From Campanula takesimana (lineage: Eukaryota; Streptophyta; Magnoliopsida; Asterales; Campanulaceae), in assembly GCA_026119855.1 (NCBI GenBank), contig JAOWBW010000440.1, positions 62,001 through 126,000 of the forward strand: a stretch of DNA of 64,000 nucleotides, given 5' to 3'. The notes below the pieces were generated by a model. It saw nothing but the letters and a program-made list of their open reading frames with translations, was not told where the DNA came from and made no database searches. Within the stretch, counting starts at the first letter, position 1. Every line of letters starts with the position of its first letter. The position numbers and the translations under genes were made by a program. Positions 10,251 to 21,900 of this stretch are shown piece after piece.

Positions 10251-11145
10251 ACCTTCGGGTCTGGTCACAACATGAAACAAAGCCATCAAACCGTGGTCCT
10301 CTCAAAATGACCAAGTTCTCTTCCCTCGGTCCCATCAATGTCCGATTTCCCAGACGCACCTTCTTTGGACCAATTCCCCCTAAACACATTCTCCTTCTGA
10401 TTTTTCCATTGATCGAATCTTAATCTCAATTGTTCATATACTTGTCCATTTACTTGTGCAAATTACCTGTTCGATTACTTGTCTATATCTTGCCTATCCT
10501 TGTTCATGATGTTAAAACGGATCGAAAATTCCTATTTTGACTCAAAACGAAACATAGAAGGCTTCACACTACGCGCACTCGACCTTGTGCACGTCTCAAA
10601 AACCCTTAAAAACCCAGGATGGATGCCATGATGCAGCTTGATTGGTGCTCTTGTGCCCTTCTAGCGCGCACGGGTCCATTCCACCTCCCCTTCCGAGCCG
10701 AGTGAACCACACATTGTCCGTGACACACAAATACCATGACCATGGTTGGTTTTTGGTCTAGCTCACGTCATCATGTCCCTACTACGCATCCAAATGTTAA
10801 TTATAGACAAGTTAACGCTCAAGCTCACAACTCCTTGTGAAAACAAGTGTAACCAAGGTCATCTTTGACCCGGTCCTTGACTTATGCGTTAATGCCAGCA
10901 ATAATTAACCAAAGTCATGTATTAGCGATGGGGTGACACTGTGTCGTTAAGCTCTATTGTTTGGCCCGTCCTAATCATCCTTAAGCCGAAGGTTAAGGTC
11001 CGAGATCCATCATTAAAATGAGGTCATGCCGGAATTTCGTTGAAGCGTTAAGTCAATCTTGATCTCAACCGGGGCTTAATTATGATAAGATTGGCCCGCG
11101 CATTGGAACTTTGTGACACACTAGACCCTAGGTTTGTTTCTGTTG

Positions 11146-11265
11146 GTCGGTGGAAGCCACGTACCCTATAGGACTCTTGGCCGGGATAGTCCGTCCTTAG
11201 AAGTGTGCAATACAGGTAAAAAACGAGGGGTCTATAGACGTAGTGATGGCCTCCACTGATCCAGG
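11146..11265 (+). other. Conserved leader block, copy B
   Basis: Second copy of the leader block described at 6011, with a few substitutions, upstream of the second gag-like frame. Confidence 0.7.
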
Positions 11266-11660
11266 ATTTAGAATAGTTGCGAAAAAGAAGAGAAATATTT
11301 TCCAACCATTTAGGAATAAAATGCATTTTAAGTAAACTTGAACGGATAATTAATTACACACTGCATGAATTTGCTTCGTTTTTTGCTACTTGTCTTTGAC
11401 ACATTGCATTCTTTGGCTAATAAGCGTCATCCCGTCAATCTTTGGATGGATCTCCGTTATCCTGCAAGACTTTCGTTTAATCCTTAGGCATAGTCCCCTT
11501 GGAACCTGTTAAGTCCTTGGAAGATCTCCGAGGCACCCGTCAATCTTTGGATGGATCCCTGTTACCCTCCAATATTCCGCCAAACCCCTAGGCATGGTCC
11601 CCTAGGTCCCCGTTAAGGTTACCGCTAAATCCCTAGGAATAGTCCCCTAGGAAGTCAGTC

Positions 11661-11996
11661 AAGTCCTTGGATGGATCCCTGTTATCCTCCAAGAAGTCGG
11701 TTAAGTCTTTGGATGGATCCCCGTGATCCTCCAAAAAGTCAGTTAGGTCCTTGGATGGATCCCCGTTATCCTCCAAGAAGTCGGTCAAGTCCTTGGATGG
11801 ATCCCCGTTATCCTCTAAGAAGTCGGTCAAGTCTTTGGATGGATCCACGTTATCCTCCAAGAAGTCGGTCAAGTCTTTAGATAGATCCCCGTTATCCTCC
11901 AAGAAGTCGGTCAAGTCCTTGGATGGATCCCCTTTATCCTCCAAGAAGTCGGTTAAGTCCTTGGATGGATCCCCGTTATCCTCCAAGAAGTCTGTT
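11661..11996 (+). repeat. 42-bp minisatellite, eight copies (copy B)
   Basis: Same unit as at 6527, starting at 11661, 11703, 11745, 11787, 11829, 11871, 11913 and 11955. One unit more than copy A, so the array changed length after or during the duplication. Confidence 0.95.
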
Positions 11997-12171
11997 ACAA
12001 CCTTGAAAGTAGGGCCCCGCTTGAATCTCGGATGGATTCGAGATCCCATTCAGCCCCATCCATCTTCTGCCCCGTAGGTCTAACCATAGCGGTCCTGTCC
12101 CATTAATAGCATGAGCATTCACCCAATGTTTACTCGAGCCTAAACTATCCTCTTTCTTCCCCGTAGCTCAG

Positions 12172-13694
12172 ATGAAGTGGAAGAGAGCATCATGTCGCCG
12201 ACTAGTGCGTGTGGAATCAGAGAGTTCCCCGGTCACCGCAACTTCTCCAACCCAGTACCTCGGAAAGACCGCTTCAATGGATGGTAGATTGGGAAATGAC
12301 GTCGCAGACAATCCGGATAGCCCTACGAAAGAAGAGTTGCTCCAAGCTCTAGAAGCCTCCGGGGCTACGGAAGAAGTCATCACAAAGAGCCACAAAGAAA
12401 AACAGAACCCGTTCGATGAGTCGATGAGACAAAGAGATGTCACAGCTCTATTTCAAATTGATGGGCTCTTCACCAATGTGACCAATCACAAGAGGTGGAA
12501 GCCACCCAACCTCCAAATTGCAACTAAACATCACCTCCACAATCTGACAAAAATACCAAGACCCCTTTCTCTTTTCCCCAACACACTGACATCCAAAACT
12601 TGCCTCTCACTCTGCCTCATCCTAAATCCAACATATCCCATGGGACGCCTCCTATAAAACCCCAAGCACAATCTACTCGAAATGCCCGCAAACTGTCGTT
12701 CGCACCGGTCATGCCTCGAGCATCATACTCACAACACCTTCTCAATCGTATCCCCTCTCGGTTTAATACAATCAACCAAATTCATGGAACTCAGTCACAG
12801 TTTGCACCATATATGGATACCCGACCAGGCATTGCCAACTTGCCTCCACAGGATTTCCCAACAAGATTCCAGGGTGACTCGTACCATTTTTACAATCCAA
12901 GACCTTTTGGACCACAAGTTCCTTGCATGCCTCCGATGTATATTCCTGTAAGCAAACAAGGTTATGGGTATGCCTACACCCATGCACTTCCACAGGATCC
13001 TCAGGTTGCACCTCAGTCGGGTAAGTTATTGGGAAAGAGAAAGCAAATGGAAGCTAAGTTTGAAAGGACACTCGATGGGCACCCCTTTGCATTGAGTAGC
13101 GGTGATTCTCATCCCCACCATGCTCCGATCAACAATGAAAGAAAATCCAAACGCCGATCCAAGCCCCATGTCATAAAGTTTGAGGATTTCGGAATGCTCA
13201 TAAGCAAAGTGTTTGAAGGATTGGTCAAACAAGGCCTCATGTGGCCCCTCGAAGATTTCCGGCTAAAGAATCCTGAAAAACGCCGCGACAAGACCAAAAG
13301 GTGTGCCTTTCACAACTACCATGGCCATGACACCAATGATTTCACCGCCATAAAATGCATCATCTTGAAGCTAATTGAGAAGGGAAAGCTTGGACGCCCT
13401 CACGCCCCTGATACAACCAATAACCCGAGTGTCAACATGCTCGAATTCGTAGGATCTAATCCCATGACCTCCCTCGAGTTCAAAACTCCGGTGATTGATG
13501 TGATGGAAAAACAGAGTGATGTCTGCCCCAAGGAAAAAGAGCTCATGATTGATGAAGTTGTTAATCCCAAAGTGGGAGAGCCTGTTTTGGAAAAGTTGAC
13601 AAAATCAGTGTCCCAAATGGTGGTTCCTAAATTCAGCAAAGCCGAAATGACGGAAGGCGTTTGGAAAGGACTAGCAGCACAGAAAAATGTCTGA
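12172..13694 (+). pseudogene. Gag-like frame, copy B, frameshifted
   Basis: Homologous to the frame at 6996-8525. A four-base deletion near 12490 breaks the frame: the first part is open to 12657, the rest is open from 12600 to 13694 in another frame. The Pro-rich middle and the CAFHNYHGHDTNDF knuckle module remain. The C-terminus ends in GLAAQKNV, longer than copy A. It is otherwise little decayed, consistent with a fairly recent duplication. Confidence 0.65.
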
Positions 13695-14035
13695 ACGGAT
13701 AAATGTCCCGGGTTGGGAAATGAAAGGTGTTGTGGTTGCCATGGCGGAGGATGAAGTTTTAAAACCCCTTCTATCAACCTCCCCTTAGGAAAAGTCAGAG
13801 TCCATTGCTAGGATGTGTGGTAAGCCCTTAAGAAAGTTCATATTGCCTTGTCGAAAGTTTTACAAAAAATGCTTGTCAGTCTTTCAAAAAAAACTGGAGA
13901 TCAGGTTTTCTTAAAATAAAAGATCATGTTTTTCCTAAAAGGCTAATCCGTTAATGAATCGTTCTTCTCAAATCCCGGTTATAATTTCACGTTGAGGTTT
14001 AATATGCTAAAAGTCCTTCGCGATTCTTTCCATTG

Positions 14036-14391
14036 GAAACATTGACCAAGGACCCCACATCTGAATTGGCATCCGAGATAACCATGAACAACAAGATGAA
14101 AAGGTTGGAACACTGTCTACAAGGAGAGGCCCGTGCTTCGGAAGCCTAAAGGCGGCTACATCAAATGGAGATTCGTACCCTCGCTGAGTTCCCTGTGCGA
14201 AGGTTACGCACATTTAAAGGAAAACACTAAAAGGAGATGGCCAAAGCAAACTCCCAACTCGTGAGTAGACGAATCTGGCAATTACAACGCCAAGCCAAAT
14301 GGAGACCTCGCGATATCTTTCCTGATGACACGGAACCCGAGTTCCGTGTGGGAGACATGGAATATGCCGCCGATAACCCTTCCAACAATTG
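14036..14391 (+). pseudogene. Second short frame, copy B, broken
   Basis: Counterpart of 8911-9270; an in-frame TAA at about 14146 (CAA-to-TAA type change relative to copy A) and another stop near 14228 interrupt it. Confidence 0.35.
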
Positions 14392-15340
14392 AGGAAGAAA
14401 ATGGATCATCGTGCTTCATAGGAGCCCATCCTTAAAAAAAAGTGTCTTCCAGCCTCGTAGGTTCTAGACTTTCATCAAAGTTCGTCTCGGACTGTGTCTT
14501 TTTATTTTTACAAAGGTCCGCACTTGGACATGTATGTATAAAGTTATCTAAGAGTCATTTTCCTTCTATTCTCTCTAGACTTGAGACATTATTTGAAATA
14601 TACATTTACTCTTGAAATTGCTTTACTTGTTATTATCAACTGATTGCTACGTCTCTAAAATGATGAATTGACTTCTAAGCATACTAGTCAATGACAACTC
14701 ATTAGGGACGAATGGACCTAAGACAAATGAAAAATGATAAGTGAAAACAATTAATCTTGATGTGAATAAATGTTGTGATCAATTGGCACGAAGAAACCAT
14801 TAATGGCAAGCCTTCCTCTATACACATCCCAATACACATTTCCTGATACACAACCCAATACACCTTTCCGATACAAATTCATGATGCACATCAGAGGCAT
14901 CCCGAGACAATGGAAAGGCAAGGATGTTGTTGCTCAACCACCAAGATTCAACTGTGATCTCACGTAAGCATCCAAGCAAAGGACTTCCCGGATCTTCAAA
15001 AGTCAAAGTGAGAAGTGACGGATATTCCACCAAGGGGCTACAAATGAGCCAATGTCCAAGATAGCAAGTTGGGGCTAATGTTTCCCCTCGTCCCTCAAAA
15101 AAAAAATAGAGGGAAAAGAAACGAATGTATGGAAAAAAGGAAAGGAAATGAATATATGCGAAGAGGAAGTTTGCCTCAAAAGCTCACCAAGTTCACCCCA
15201 AGAGGTCCATTCCAAGGAGTTCACCACGAAGCAAAGTGATTTACATCAAAAGAGCAACAACACCCTCCGAGACGACATCAACAGAAAGTCAACTTCAACA
15301 AAAGACGATTCACCAAGGCCGAACTACGGCGACCTGATCT

Positions 15341-15364
15341 CCTCAAACTGAGGGGAACGTAGGC
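15341..15364 (+). ncRNA. Hairpin plus ACGTAGGCA motif (copy B)
   Basis: CCTCA (15341-15345) pairs with TGAGG (15349-15353) and is followed by ACGTAGGCA, as at 10226. Confidence 0.55.
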
Positions 15365-15475
15365 AACCTTCGGGTCCGGTCACAACATGAAACAAAGCCA
15401 TCAAACCGTGGTCCTCTCAAAATGACCAAGTCCCCGTTTTATTGAGTCGGCTGGATCACTCATAAAAAAAAGGAG

Positions 15476-15585
15476 CCCGCTAGGTCGAAAACCCGCAAGG
15501 GCGGCCTAGGAAAAAACCAGGGTGTGCCATAAAAGATACCAAAAAGATGCCCGCTAGGGTGAAAACTCGAAAGGGCGGCCTAGGC
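15476..15585 (+). ncRNA. Paired GNRA-loop hairpins, 3' region
   Basis: Two hairpins of one design. The first pairs CTAGG (15480-15484) with CCTAG (15505-15509), with an inner CCC-GCAA-GGG. The second pairs CTAGG (15554-15558) with CCTAG (15579-15583), with an inner CTC-GAAA-GGG that needs one G-U pair. Each is preceded by GCCCGC, and the pair is about 75 bases apart. The same doublet occurs at 52461-52556 and, minus strand, 55857-55963. Structure is seen in sequence; function is unknown. Confidence 0.65.
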
Positions 15586-15648
15586 AAAAGAAAGGGTGCG
15601 TCATGAAAAAGGGATGGGTTCCTAACCTCACTTCAAAGGTCAAAAGAC

Positions 15649-15790
15649 GACATTGGGGCTACCTCCACATCAACGACAACAAAGACATTGGGGCTACCTC
15701 CACATCAACGACAACAAGGACATGGGACTATCCCCACATTGATGACAAAAATGACATTGAGGCTATCCCCACAACAGTGACAAGCAGATT
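15649..15790 (+). repeat. 35-bp tandem repeat, four copies
   Basis: Units of 34-35 bases begin GACATTGGGGCTACC at 15649, 15684, 15719 and 15753, with increasing divergence. The related array on the minus strand lies at about 55627-55790. Confidence 0.85.
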
Positions 15791-16077
15791 TCCTACCATC
15801 GGTTACTTCTCAGCGAATGGACAAAATCCAAAGGATTTTATGCATAACAAACCTCACGGTTAAGTTCAAATCAAAAATTTGACTAACGTGCTTCGTTAAA
15901 AGATTTGCCTTTAGAAATAAGCATTTCCAAATTTGTCCATGTGGCGTCGTTTGTCAAAAACAATGTTTCAAGCAAAATGCTTTTGATCTCCCCTTAAAAT
16001 GAATTTTCCAAAATCTTGGACCTTTTCATCCACAATGTATCTTAAAGGTCGCCCATAGGCTTTCCCCCCCCCCAGGT

Positions 16078-16790
16078 GTCAATAAAATGTGTCAACCATC
16101 CCATAGTGTAGAGTTAACCAGATCAGAGCTTGGACCCAAAGTGGTCACTTTAGGTTTGAAGCCCTTGTCCCCGGCAGTCCTTAATCGGACGTAAGACCAG
16201 TTTCCCCATCAAACTCCCCAAAGATGGAGTTGACCCAAGTCAAGCCTAGACCTAGAGTGGTCATTTTAGGTTGAATCCCTTGTCCCCGGCAGTCCTTAGT
16301 CGGACGTAACACTAGTTTCCCCGTCAAACTCCCCAAAGATGGAGTTGACCCAAGTCAAGCCTAGACCCAGAGTGGTCATTTTAGGTTGAAGCCCTTGTCC
16401 CCGGCAGTCCTTAGTTGGACGTAAGACCAGTTTCCCCGTCAAACTCCCCAAAGATGGAGTTGACCCAAGTCAAGCCTAAACCCAAAGTAGTCATTTTAGG
16501 TTGAAGCCTTTGTCCCGGCAGTCCTTAGTCGGACGTAAGACCAGTTTCACCATCCAACTCCCCAAAGATGGAGTAGACCCAAGTCGAGCCTTGACCCAGA
16601 GTGGTCATTTTAGGTTGAAGCCTTTGTCACGGCAGTCTTTAGTCGGACGTAAGACCAGTTTCACCGTCCAACTCCCCAAAGATGGAGTGGACCCAAGTCG
16701 AGCCTTGACCCAGAGTGGTCATTTTAGGTTGAAGCCTTTGTCCCCAGCAGTCCAAATGCGACATAAGACCATCCAAGTCCCGATTTTGAC
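16078..16790 (+). repeat. About 115-120-bp tandem repeat, six copies
   Basis: Each unit contains TTGTCCCCGGCAGTCCTTAG, GACGTAAGACCAGTTTCCCC and AAAGATGGAGTTGACCCAAG in order; copies recur at roughly 16165, 16280, 16400, 16508, 16623 and 16737. It precedes the 3' LTR. A diverged inverted counterpart lies at 54830-55320. Confidence 0.9.
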
Positions 16791-16844
16791 CAAATGAGAG
16801 TCAAGTAGTCCATTCCTCGGCTTTGACCAAACTAGAGTCGAGTC

Positions 16845-17030
16845 CCGTTTCTAGGATAGGATGACAGATATCCACCTAGGTTTAGGAGAGGATGGCTGAT
16901 ATCCAACCTACCAAAGCATTTTCTAGGATAGGATGATAGATATCCACCTAGGTTTAGGAGAGGATGACAGATATCCACCTACCAAAGAATTTTCTAGAAG
17001 AAGATGATAGATATCCACCTATGCCAGAAT
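16845..17030 (+). repeat. Short imperfect repeats with GATATCCACCTA core
   Basis: Units of roughly 25-40 bases share TAGGATAGGATGACAGATAT and ATATCCACCTAGG; about five copies, partly degenerate. Confidence 0.7.
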
Positions 17031-17046
17031 ACCTTCACAAAAGGCC

Positions 17047-17420
17047 TTAGGTTTGAGACGCCAAGTTCCTCACCCGACCTTGAACGGTCACCCTTAGGTT
17101 TGAGACGCCAAGTTCCTCACCCGACCTTAACCGCCACCCTTAGGTTTGAGACGCCAAGTTCCTCGCCCGACCTTAACAGTCACCCTTAGGTTTGAGACGC
17201 CAAGTTCCTCACCCGACCTTGAACGGTCACCCTTAGGTTTGAGATGCCAAGTTCCTCACCCGACCTTAACGGTCACCCTTAGGTTTGAGACGCCAAGATT
17301 CCTCGCCTGACCTTAACGGTCACCCTAGTTTGAGATGCTAAGTTCCTCACCCAAACTTGATGGTCACCCCTTATTTTGAGACGCTATGTTCCTCACTCGA
17401 CCTTGAATGGTCACCCTTAG
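17047..17420 (+). repeat. 46-47-bp tandem repeat, about eight copies
   Basis: Units start TTAGGTTTGAGACGCCAAG at 17047, 17094, 17140 and 17186 and continue with drift to about 17420; each ends with CCCGACCTTAACGGTCACC or similar. Only one or two remnants are visible in the minus-strand relative (about 54495), so this array is specific to this copy. Confidence 0.9.
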
Positions 17421-17583
17421 GTTTGAGTAGCCTTAAAGTCTCTCGCCCCAAACTACGACTGGCTTGATTCCCTCGGATAGGGATATGTAGGAATACTTTA
17501 AAGATAAGGATCCAGCCACTTGGCCACCTCGGTCACCTTCTTTCCCATCTTGGTAGTTCACCGGATCAGGATTCTTTTTTTTA

Positions 17584-17626
17584 TCGACAACCTCGCTTTT
17601 TTCAAAGCGCGGTTGCCGAGGGGCTC
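17584..17626 (+). promoter_or_regulatory. Hairpin and polypurine tract before the 3' LTR
   Basis: CGACAAC pairs with GTTGCCG and, inside, CGCTTT pairs with AAAGCG. The 3' arm runs into GCCGAGGGGCTC directly before the LTR start TGTAAGTACC at 17627. The minus-strand relative has the same layout at 54306-54348 with changes confined mostly to loop and bulge. The purine tract primes plus-strand DNA synthesis in this family. Confidence 0.7.
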
Positions 17627-18148
17627 TGTAAGTACCCTGATCTGGATTACTATCCTCAATAATCAAATTGTAAAGATAAGGGGTAATTTGGGACTTAATT
17701 GGGTCATTAAAATGTTCAATGGGTATTTTAGGCATTAATTAAAATATTTTAGAAAGGGAGGGACCTTCTGGTAATTTCTAGAAGGCTAGGACCCTAGTTT
17801 ATTCCCTAAAAGCCCAAAAGGACTTTGTGGGAATTTCCAAAAATTCACCCAAGGAGGAACGGTCGCACAACTATTGTGCGCTTTCTCAAAACGCCAACCA
17901 ATCCAGCCAACAGCCGCTACGTTGTCGCTCGTGATTCGCCAAGAGGAGCCGCCTTGTCTCCGTGTGAGCCTCACGCGCCCGACCGAGCCCGCCACCTCCT
18001 CGCTCCTGATTGGTCCGTCGCCCAGCCATGTCTCCCCTCACCCTCACAGTCCCACATGCCATATTCTGATTGGTCTTTCACCTTGGTTGTGTCACCCTCA
18101 CACCCCTTTTGGAAAATCAATTCCCAGCCCATTCCCAGCCAAAAATGC
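17627..18148 (+). repeat. 3' LTR, first part (U3)
   Basis: Starts TGTAAGTACCC after the purine tract; interrupted at 18148 by a Copia element. The last five bases AATGC (18144-18148) are one copy of the Copia target duplication. It includes GC-rich sequence absent elsewhere in the window. Confidence 0.75.
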
Positions 18149-18862
18149 TGTTGGGTTAATGCCTTTGAATTTGGGATGCCAAGTTAAAGGATTAGACAAC
18201 AGAAGATTTCATAATTCAAAGACGAGCACAGAAAATCAAAGCAGGTCAAAAGGTCCGACCGAACCTGGGGAAAGACCCGGCCGAACCAGGTGGGGTCCGG
18301 GCGCACACAGGTGAAGACACGGGCGGACCAAGGCTTTGATGCGAATCGGAAATCTTACGTCGGAAATATTGCATGATAGAGAGGGTTGATCCGGCCGGAC
18401 CATAGAAAGAACCCGACCGGACCAAAGCATGGGGTCCGACAGGACCATGGTCAGTACCCGGCTGGACCAAGGCTCCAGAATCAAGATTCGTGCAAGTTTT
18501 AGCAGTTACGTAAAGAGAAGGTTTTCGACTCAGTTTTAGATTAGGAATCCAAGTTCCTAGCATACTTTGAGATAGATTTTACTGGTATACATAGAGGCCA
18601 TTAGTCTAGATCAAAGTAACTGATTTTATCTCAGATAATTATTAGAGTGCTCAGAATAGGTCTGTAATTCTACAGTTACACAGTTAGGAATTTTGTGATC
18701 AAAATTCGTGTAGCAGTGATAGTGAGATCTGGTAATCGTTTCTCCAGATTGATAATAATATTCTCTCCCCTCCCCGTGGACGTAGCCAAGTTGGTGAACC
18801 ACGTAAATTGGTGTTCTTGTGATTGCTCGCTTTTCTTATCAAGTCTTGTTATTGCTCTAACA
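18149..18862 (+). repeat. 5' LTR of the Copia element
   Basis: 714 bases. It carries six or more CCGGACC-type GC-rich motifs between 18250 and 18470, a TATACATAG box at about 18588 and the U5 two-stem fold at 18775-18803. Differs from the 3' LTR (693 bases) by substitutions and an indel in the GC-rich part. Confidence 0.9.
18775..18803 (+). ncRNA. U5 two-stem fold, Copia family 1
   Basis: CGTGG (18775-18779) pairs with CCACG (18799-18803); inside, CCAA pairs with TTGG. ACGTAG and TGAA flank the inner stem. The 3' LTR copy is at 23636-23664. Three other Copia families here keep the design with different paired bases. Confidence 0.6.
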
Positions 18863-18942
18863 AGTGGTATCAGAGCTCTGGTTTTATCAGAGCTTTGGTT
18901 CGTGGTTGGAGGTTCAGGGATTCCGCTACAGAGAACAAGAAG

Positions 18943-21900
18943 ATGGGTCAAGGAGCAGATTCGATCGACAAGTTCAATGGGAAGAATAGTTTTTCTCTCT
19001 GGCATATCAAGATGAAGGCTTTGTTGATTGACAAAGATTTATGGGAACCGTTGGTGATTGAAATCAGGGATCGCAAGGATCCCAAGGGTAAGGCAGTCAC
19101 CACAGAAGGTACAGCAGAACAGTCAGAGAAGGACAAGCAAGCAACAGCGAAGGAGGCGGCAGCATTGAAGAAGTTGGATCAGAAGGCTCACGCCAATTTC
19201 GTCAGACAGTTGGATGATGAGATCCTAACCAATGTTGCAGGAACAGACTCCGGAAGCGATCTTTGGTTAATGTTGGAAGATATGTACATGACACGTTCAT
19301 TGACCAACAAGTTATACCTAAAGAAGAAGCTGTATGATTGTCGGATGACTGAAGGTACGCCCATAAATGATCTTCTTGATAGATTTACTTCTGCATTACT
19401 TGAACTGCGTAATATAGGAGTAGCTGTGGAAGACGAGGATGCAGCCTTGCAACTTTTAGTATCTTTACCTATGTCTTATAAACATTATGTCGACTCTTGC
19501 ATAAATCGTAAAGATGGTATCTCTCTAGAGGAAGTGAAAACTTCTCTCAAAACGAGAGAGTTACGCCGAAAGGCGAGTGGGAATGAGACAGGTACCCAGT
19601 CATCAGGTTTGGTTGCTAGTAGTAGCAACAGCAGGGGTTCTAGTGGGAGGAAGAACAATAAAGGTAATTCTTCACATAAGAAGGGTCCAAAGCCTGGGGA
19701 TATCTGTAATTTCTGCAAAGAGAAGGATCATTGGAAGTTCGATTGTCCCAGAAAGAAGCAAGGTAAAGCACCAGTCCGAGCAGAAGCTATGATGGCCAAA
19801 GATAGCAGTTCAGATGAGGATTATGCTCTAGCTACATCAGAATCAGCATGTGCATCTGACGCATGGATTCTTGATTCAGGAGCATCGTACCATATCAGTC
19901 ATAGGAGAGAATGGTTTACTGATTACAGGCAGGTGGATGGAGGTGAAATAAGCATGGCCAATAGTGCAGTCTACAAGGTAGTTGGTATCAGTTCGATCAA
20001 GGTCAGGACTTATGATGGTAATTTTGTCACATTGAACGAGGTTCGACACGTTCCACTTATGACAAAGAATCTAATTTCTCTTAGTCAGCTCGACAGCAAA
20101 GGGTTCAGTTTCAAAGGTAAAGGTGGAGCAGTCAGTGTCTACAATGGTTCAGAGGTGATACTGAAAGGCCTTAAGCGGGGCTCCTTGTATTTCTTCTAAG
20201 GAAGAACGCTTACAGGGTCGGCTATGGTTGCATCATCAGAGGTGAACGAGGGAGATATGTCCAAGCTGTGGCACATCAGGCTCGGGCACATGAGCACTCG
20301 AGGGATGCAGGAGCTGACCAGACATGATCTTCTTTATGGCCATAAGGTCAAGGACCTTAAATTTTGTGAACATTGTGTGCTAAGGAAGATGAAGCGTAAT
20401 AGTTTTCCCAAGGGCATACATAACACAAAAGGCGTTCTAGATTATCTTCACTCAGATTGTTGGGGACCTTCACGTCAGGAATCTCTAAGGGGGCATAGGT
20501 ATTTCTTGTCTATTGTTGATGACTATTCAAGGAGGACTTGGGTGATTATCATGAAGCACAAGGATGAGGCTCTGAGAAATTTCAAGGACTGGAAGACAGA
20601 AGTGGAGAATCAGACAGAGAAGAAGATCAATAAGCTTCGGACAGATAATGGTTTGGAGTTCTGTAGTACTGAGTTTGATTCGTTTTGCAGAGATGTGGGG
20701 ATGTCTAGGCATCACACCATCAGAGGCACGCTACAACAGAATGGTGTAGCAGAACGATGAATCAGACATTGCTTGAGAGAGCTAGGTGCATGCTCTCCAA
20801 TGCAGGGCTATCTAAACATTTCTGGGCAGAGGCGGTTATTACAGCATGTTACTTGATTAATCGTGGACCTCATGCCGGTATTGGTCTCAAAGTTCCCCAT
20901 GAGGTATGGACCGGTAAACCTGTTGATTATTCCATTTTAAGGGCTTTTGGGTGTACTGCTTATTATCATGTGGATGATGGGAAGTTAGAACCTAGAGCTA
21001 GAAAGGGAGTATTTATGGGGTATAGAGATGGTGTCAAGGGATACCGCATCTGGTCTCCATCAAAAAATAGGGTGGTTATCAACAGGAACATCGTGTTTGA
21101 TGAGAATTTTGTTATTAACCCTATTATGAGATCTACGATTGGTTTAAGTATTGGCGGTGTTGATAAATAGGTGGAGCAACAAGATACTGAAAAGTTAGTT
21201 GTCCTACAGTCAGATGTTGATCAGGATCCACCAAAGAGATAGAGACTGAAGCACCAGAAAGTTCAAATTCAGTTCCCGAGGAACATGGGTTAGCATAAGG
21301 AAGCTCTAGAAGAGCTAATTTCGGGAAGCCTCCTGAGAGGTATGGATTTGAAGACATGGTGTCTTATGCAATGCAGGTTGCTGAGGAAGTAGAGCCCGAT
21401 CTTACGGAACCTTCTACTTTCAAAGAAGCAGTTACATGTTCAGATTCAACTCAATGGTATGCGGCTATGGGTGATGAGATGGAGTCTCTTCACAAGAATC
21501 AGACTTGGGTATTGACTATAAGGCCAGAAGGCAGAAAGATTATGACTTGTAAGTGGATCTTCAAGAAGAAGGAAGGAATGTCACCGGCAGAGGGGGTCAA
21601 GTATAAAGCTCGCGTTGTTGCAAGGGGTTTCACACAGAGACAAAGGGTAGACTATAATGAGATCTTCTCACCATTGGTCAGACACACTTCGATCAAAGTG
21701 TTGCTAGTGATAGTGGCACAGAGGATTTGGAGCTTGAGCAACTGGACGTCAAGACAGCTTTCTTGCATGGAGAGTTGGAAGAGGAGATATACATGACACA
21801 GCCGGAAGGATTTCAAGTTCTTGGGAAAGAAGATCATGTTTGTAGTTTGAAGAAGTCCTTATATGGACTTAAGCAGTCGCCGAGGCAGTGGTACAAGAAA

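Larger units (their letters stand above)
5297..10431 (+). repeat. Tandem internal duplication, copy A (5.1 kb)
   Basis: From TTGTTCATAT at 5296 onward the sequence repeats at 10431 with an offset of about 5135 bases. Copy A carries leader, 42-bp minisatellite, a full-length gag-like frame, a second short frame and 3' sequence up to the junction. By eye the copies look highly similar with small indels. The end of copy A keeps sequence (10320-10430) that matches the minus-strand relative at 56340-56410, showing where the ancestral 3' part was cut. Confidence 0.85.
10432..15420 (+). repeat. Tandem internal duplication, copy B
   Basis: Second copy of the interior, continuing into the element's 3' region. 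Compared with the minus-strand relative it lacks several hundred bases at about 15430, where GACCAAGT runs straight into the 3' hairpin region; the joint has a short shared AAGT. Confidence 0.85.

Noticed and set aside
15476..17420. Regularly spaced repeats that could suggest a CRISPR array
   Set aside because: Units are adjacent with no unique spacers, diverge gradually, and stand inside a plant retroelement.
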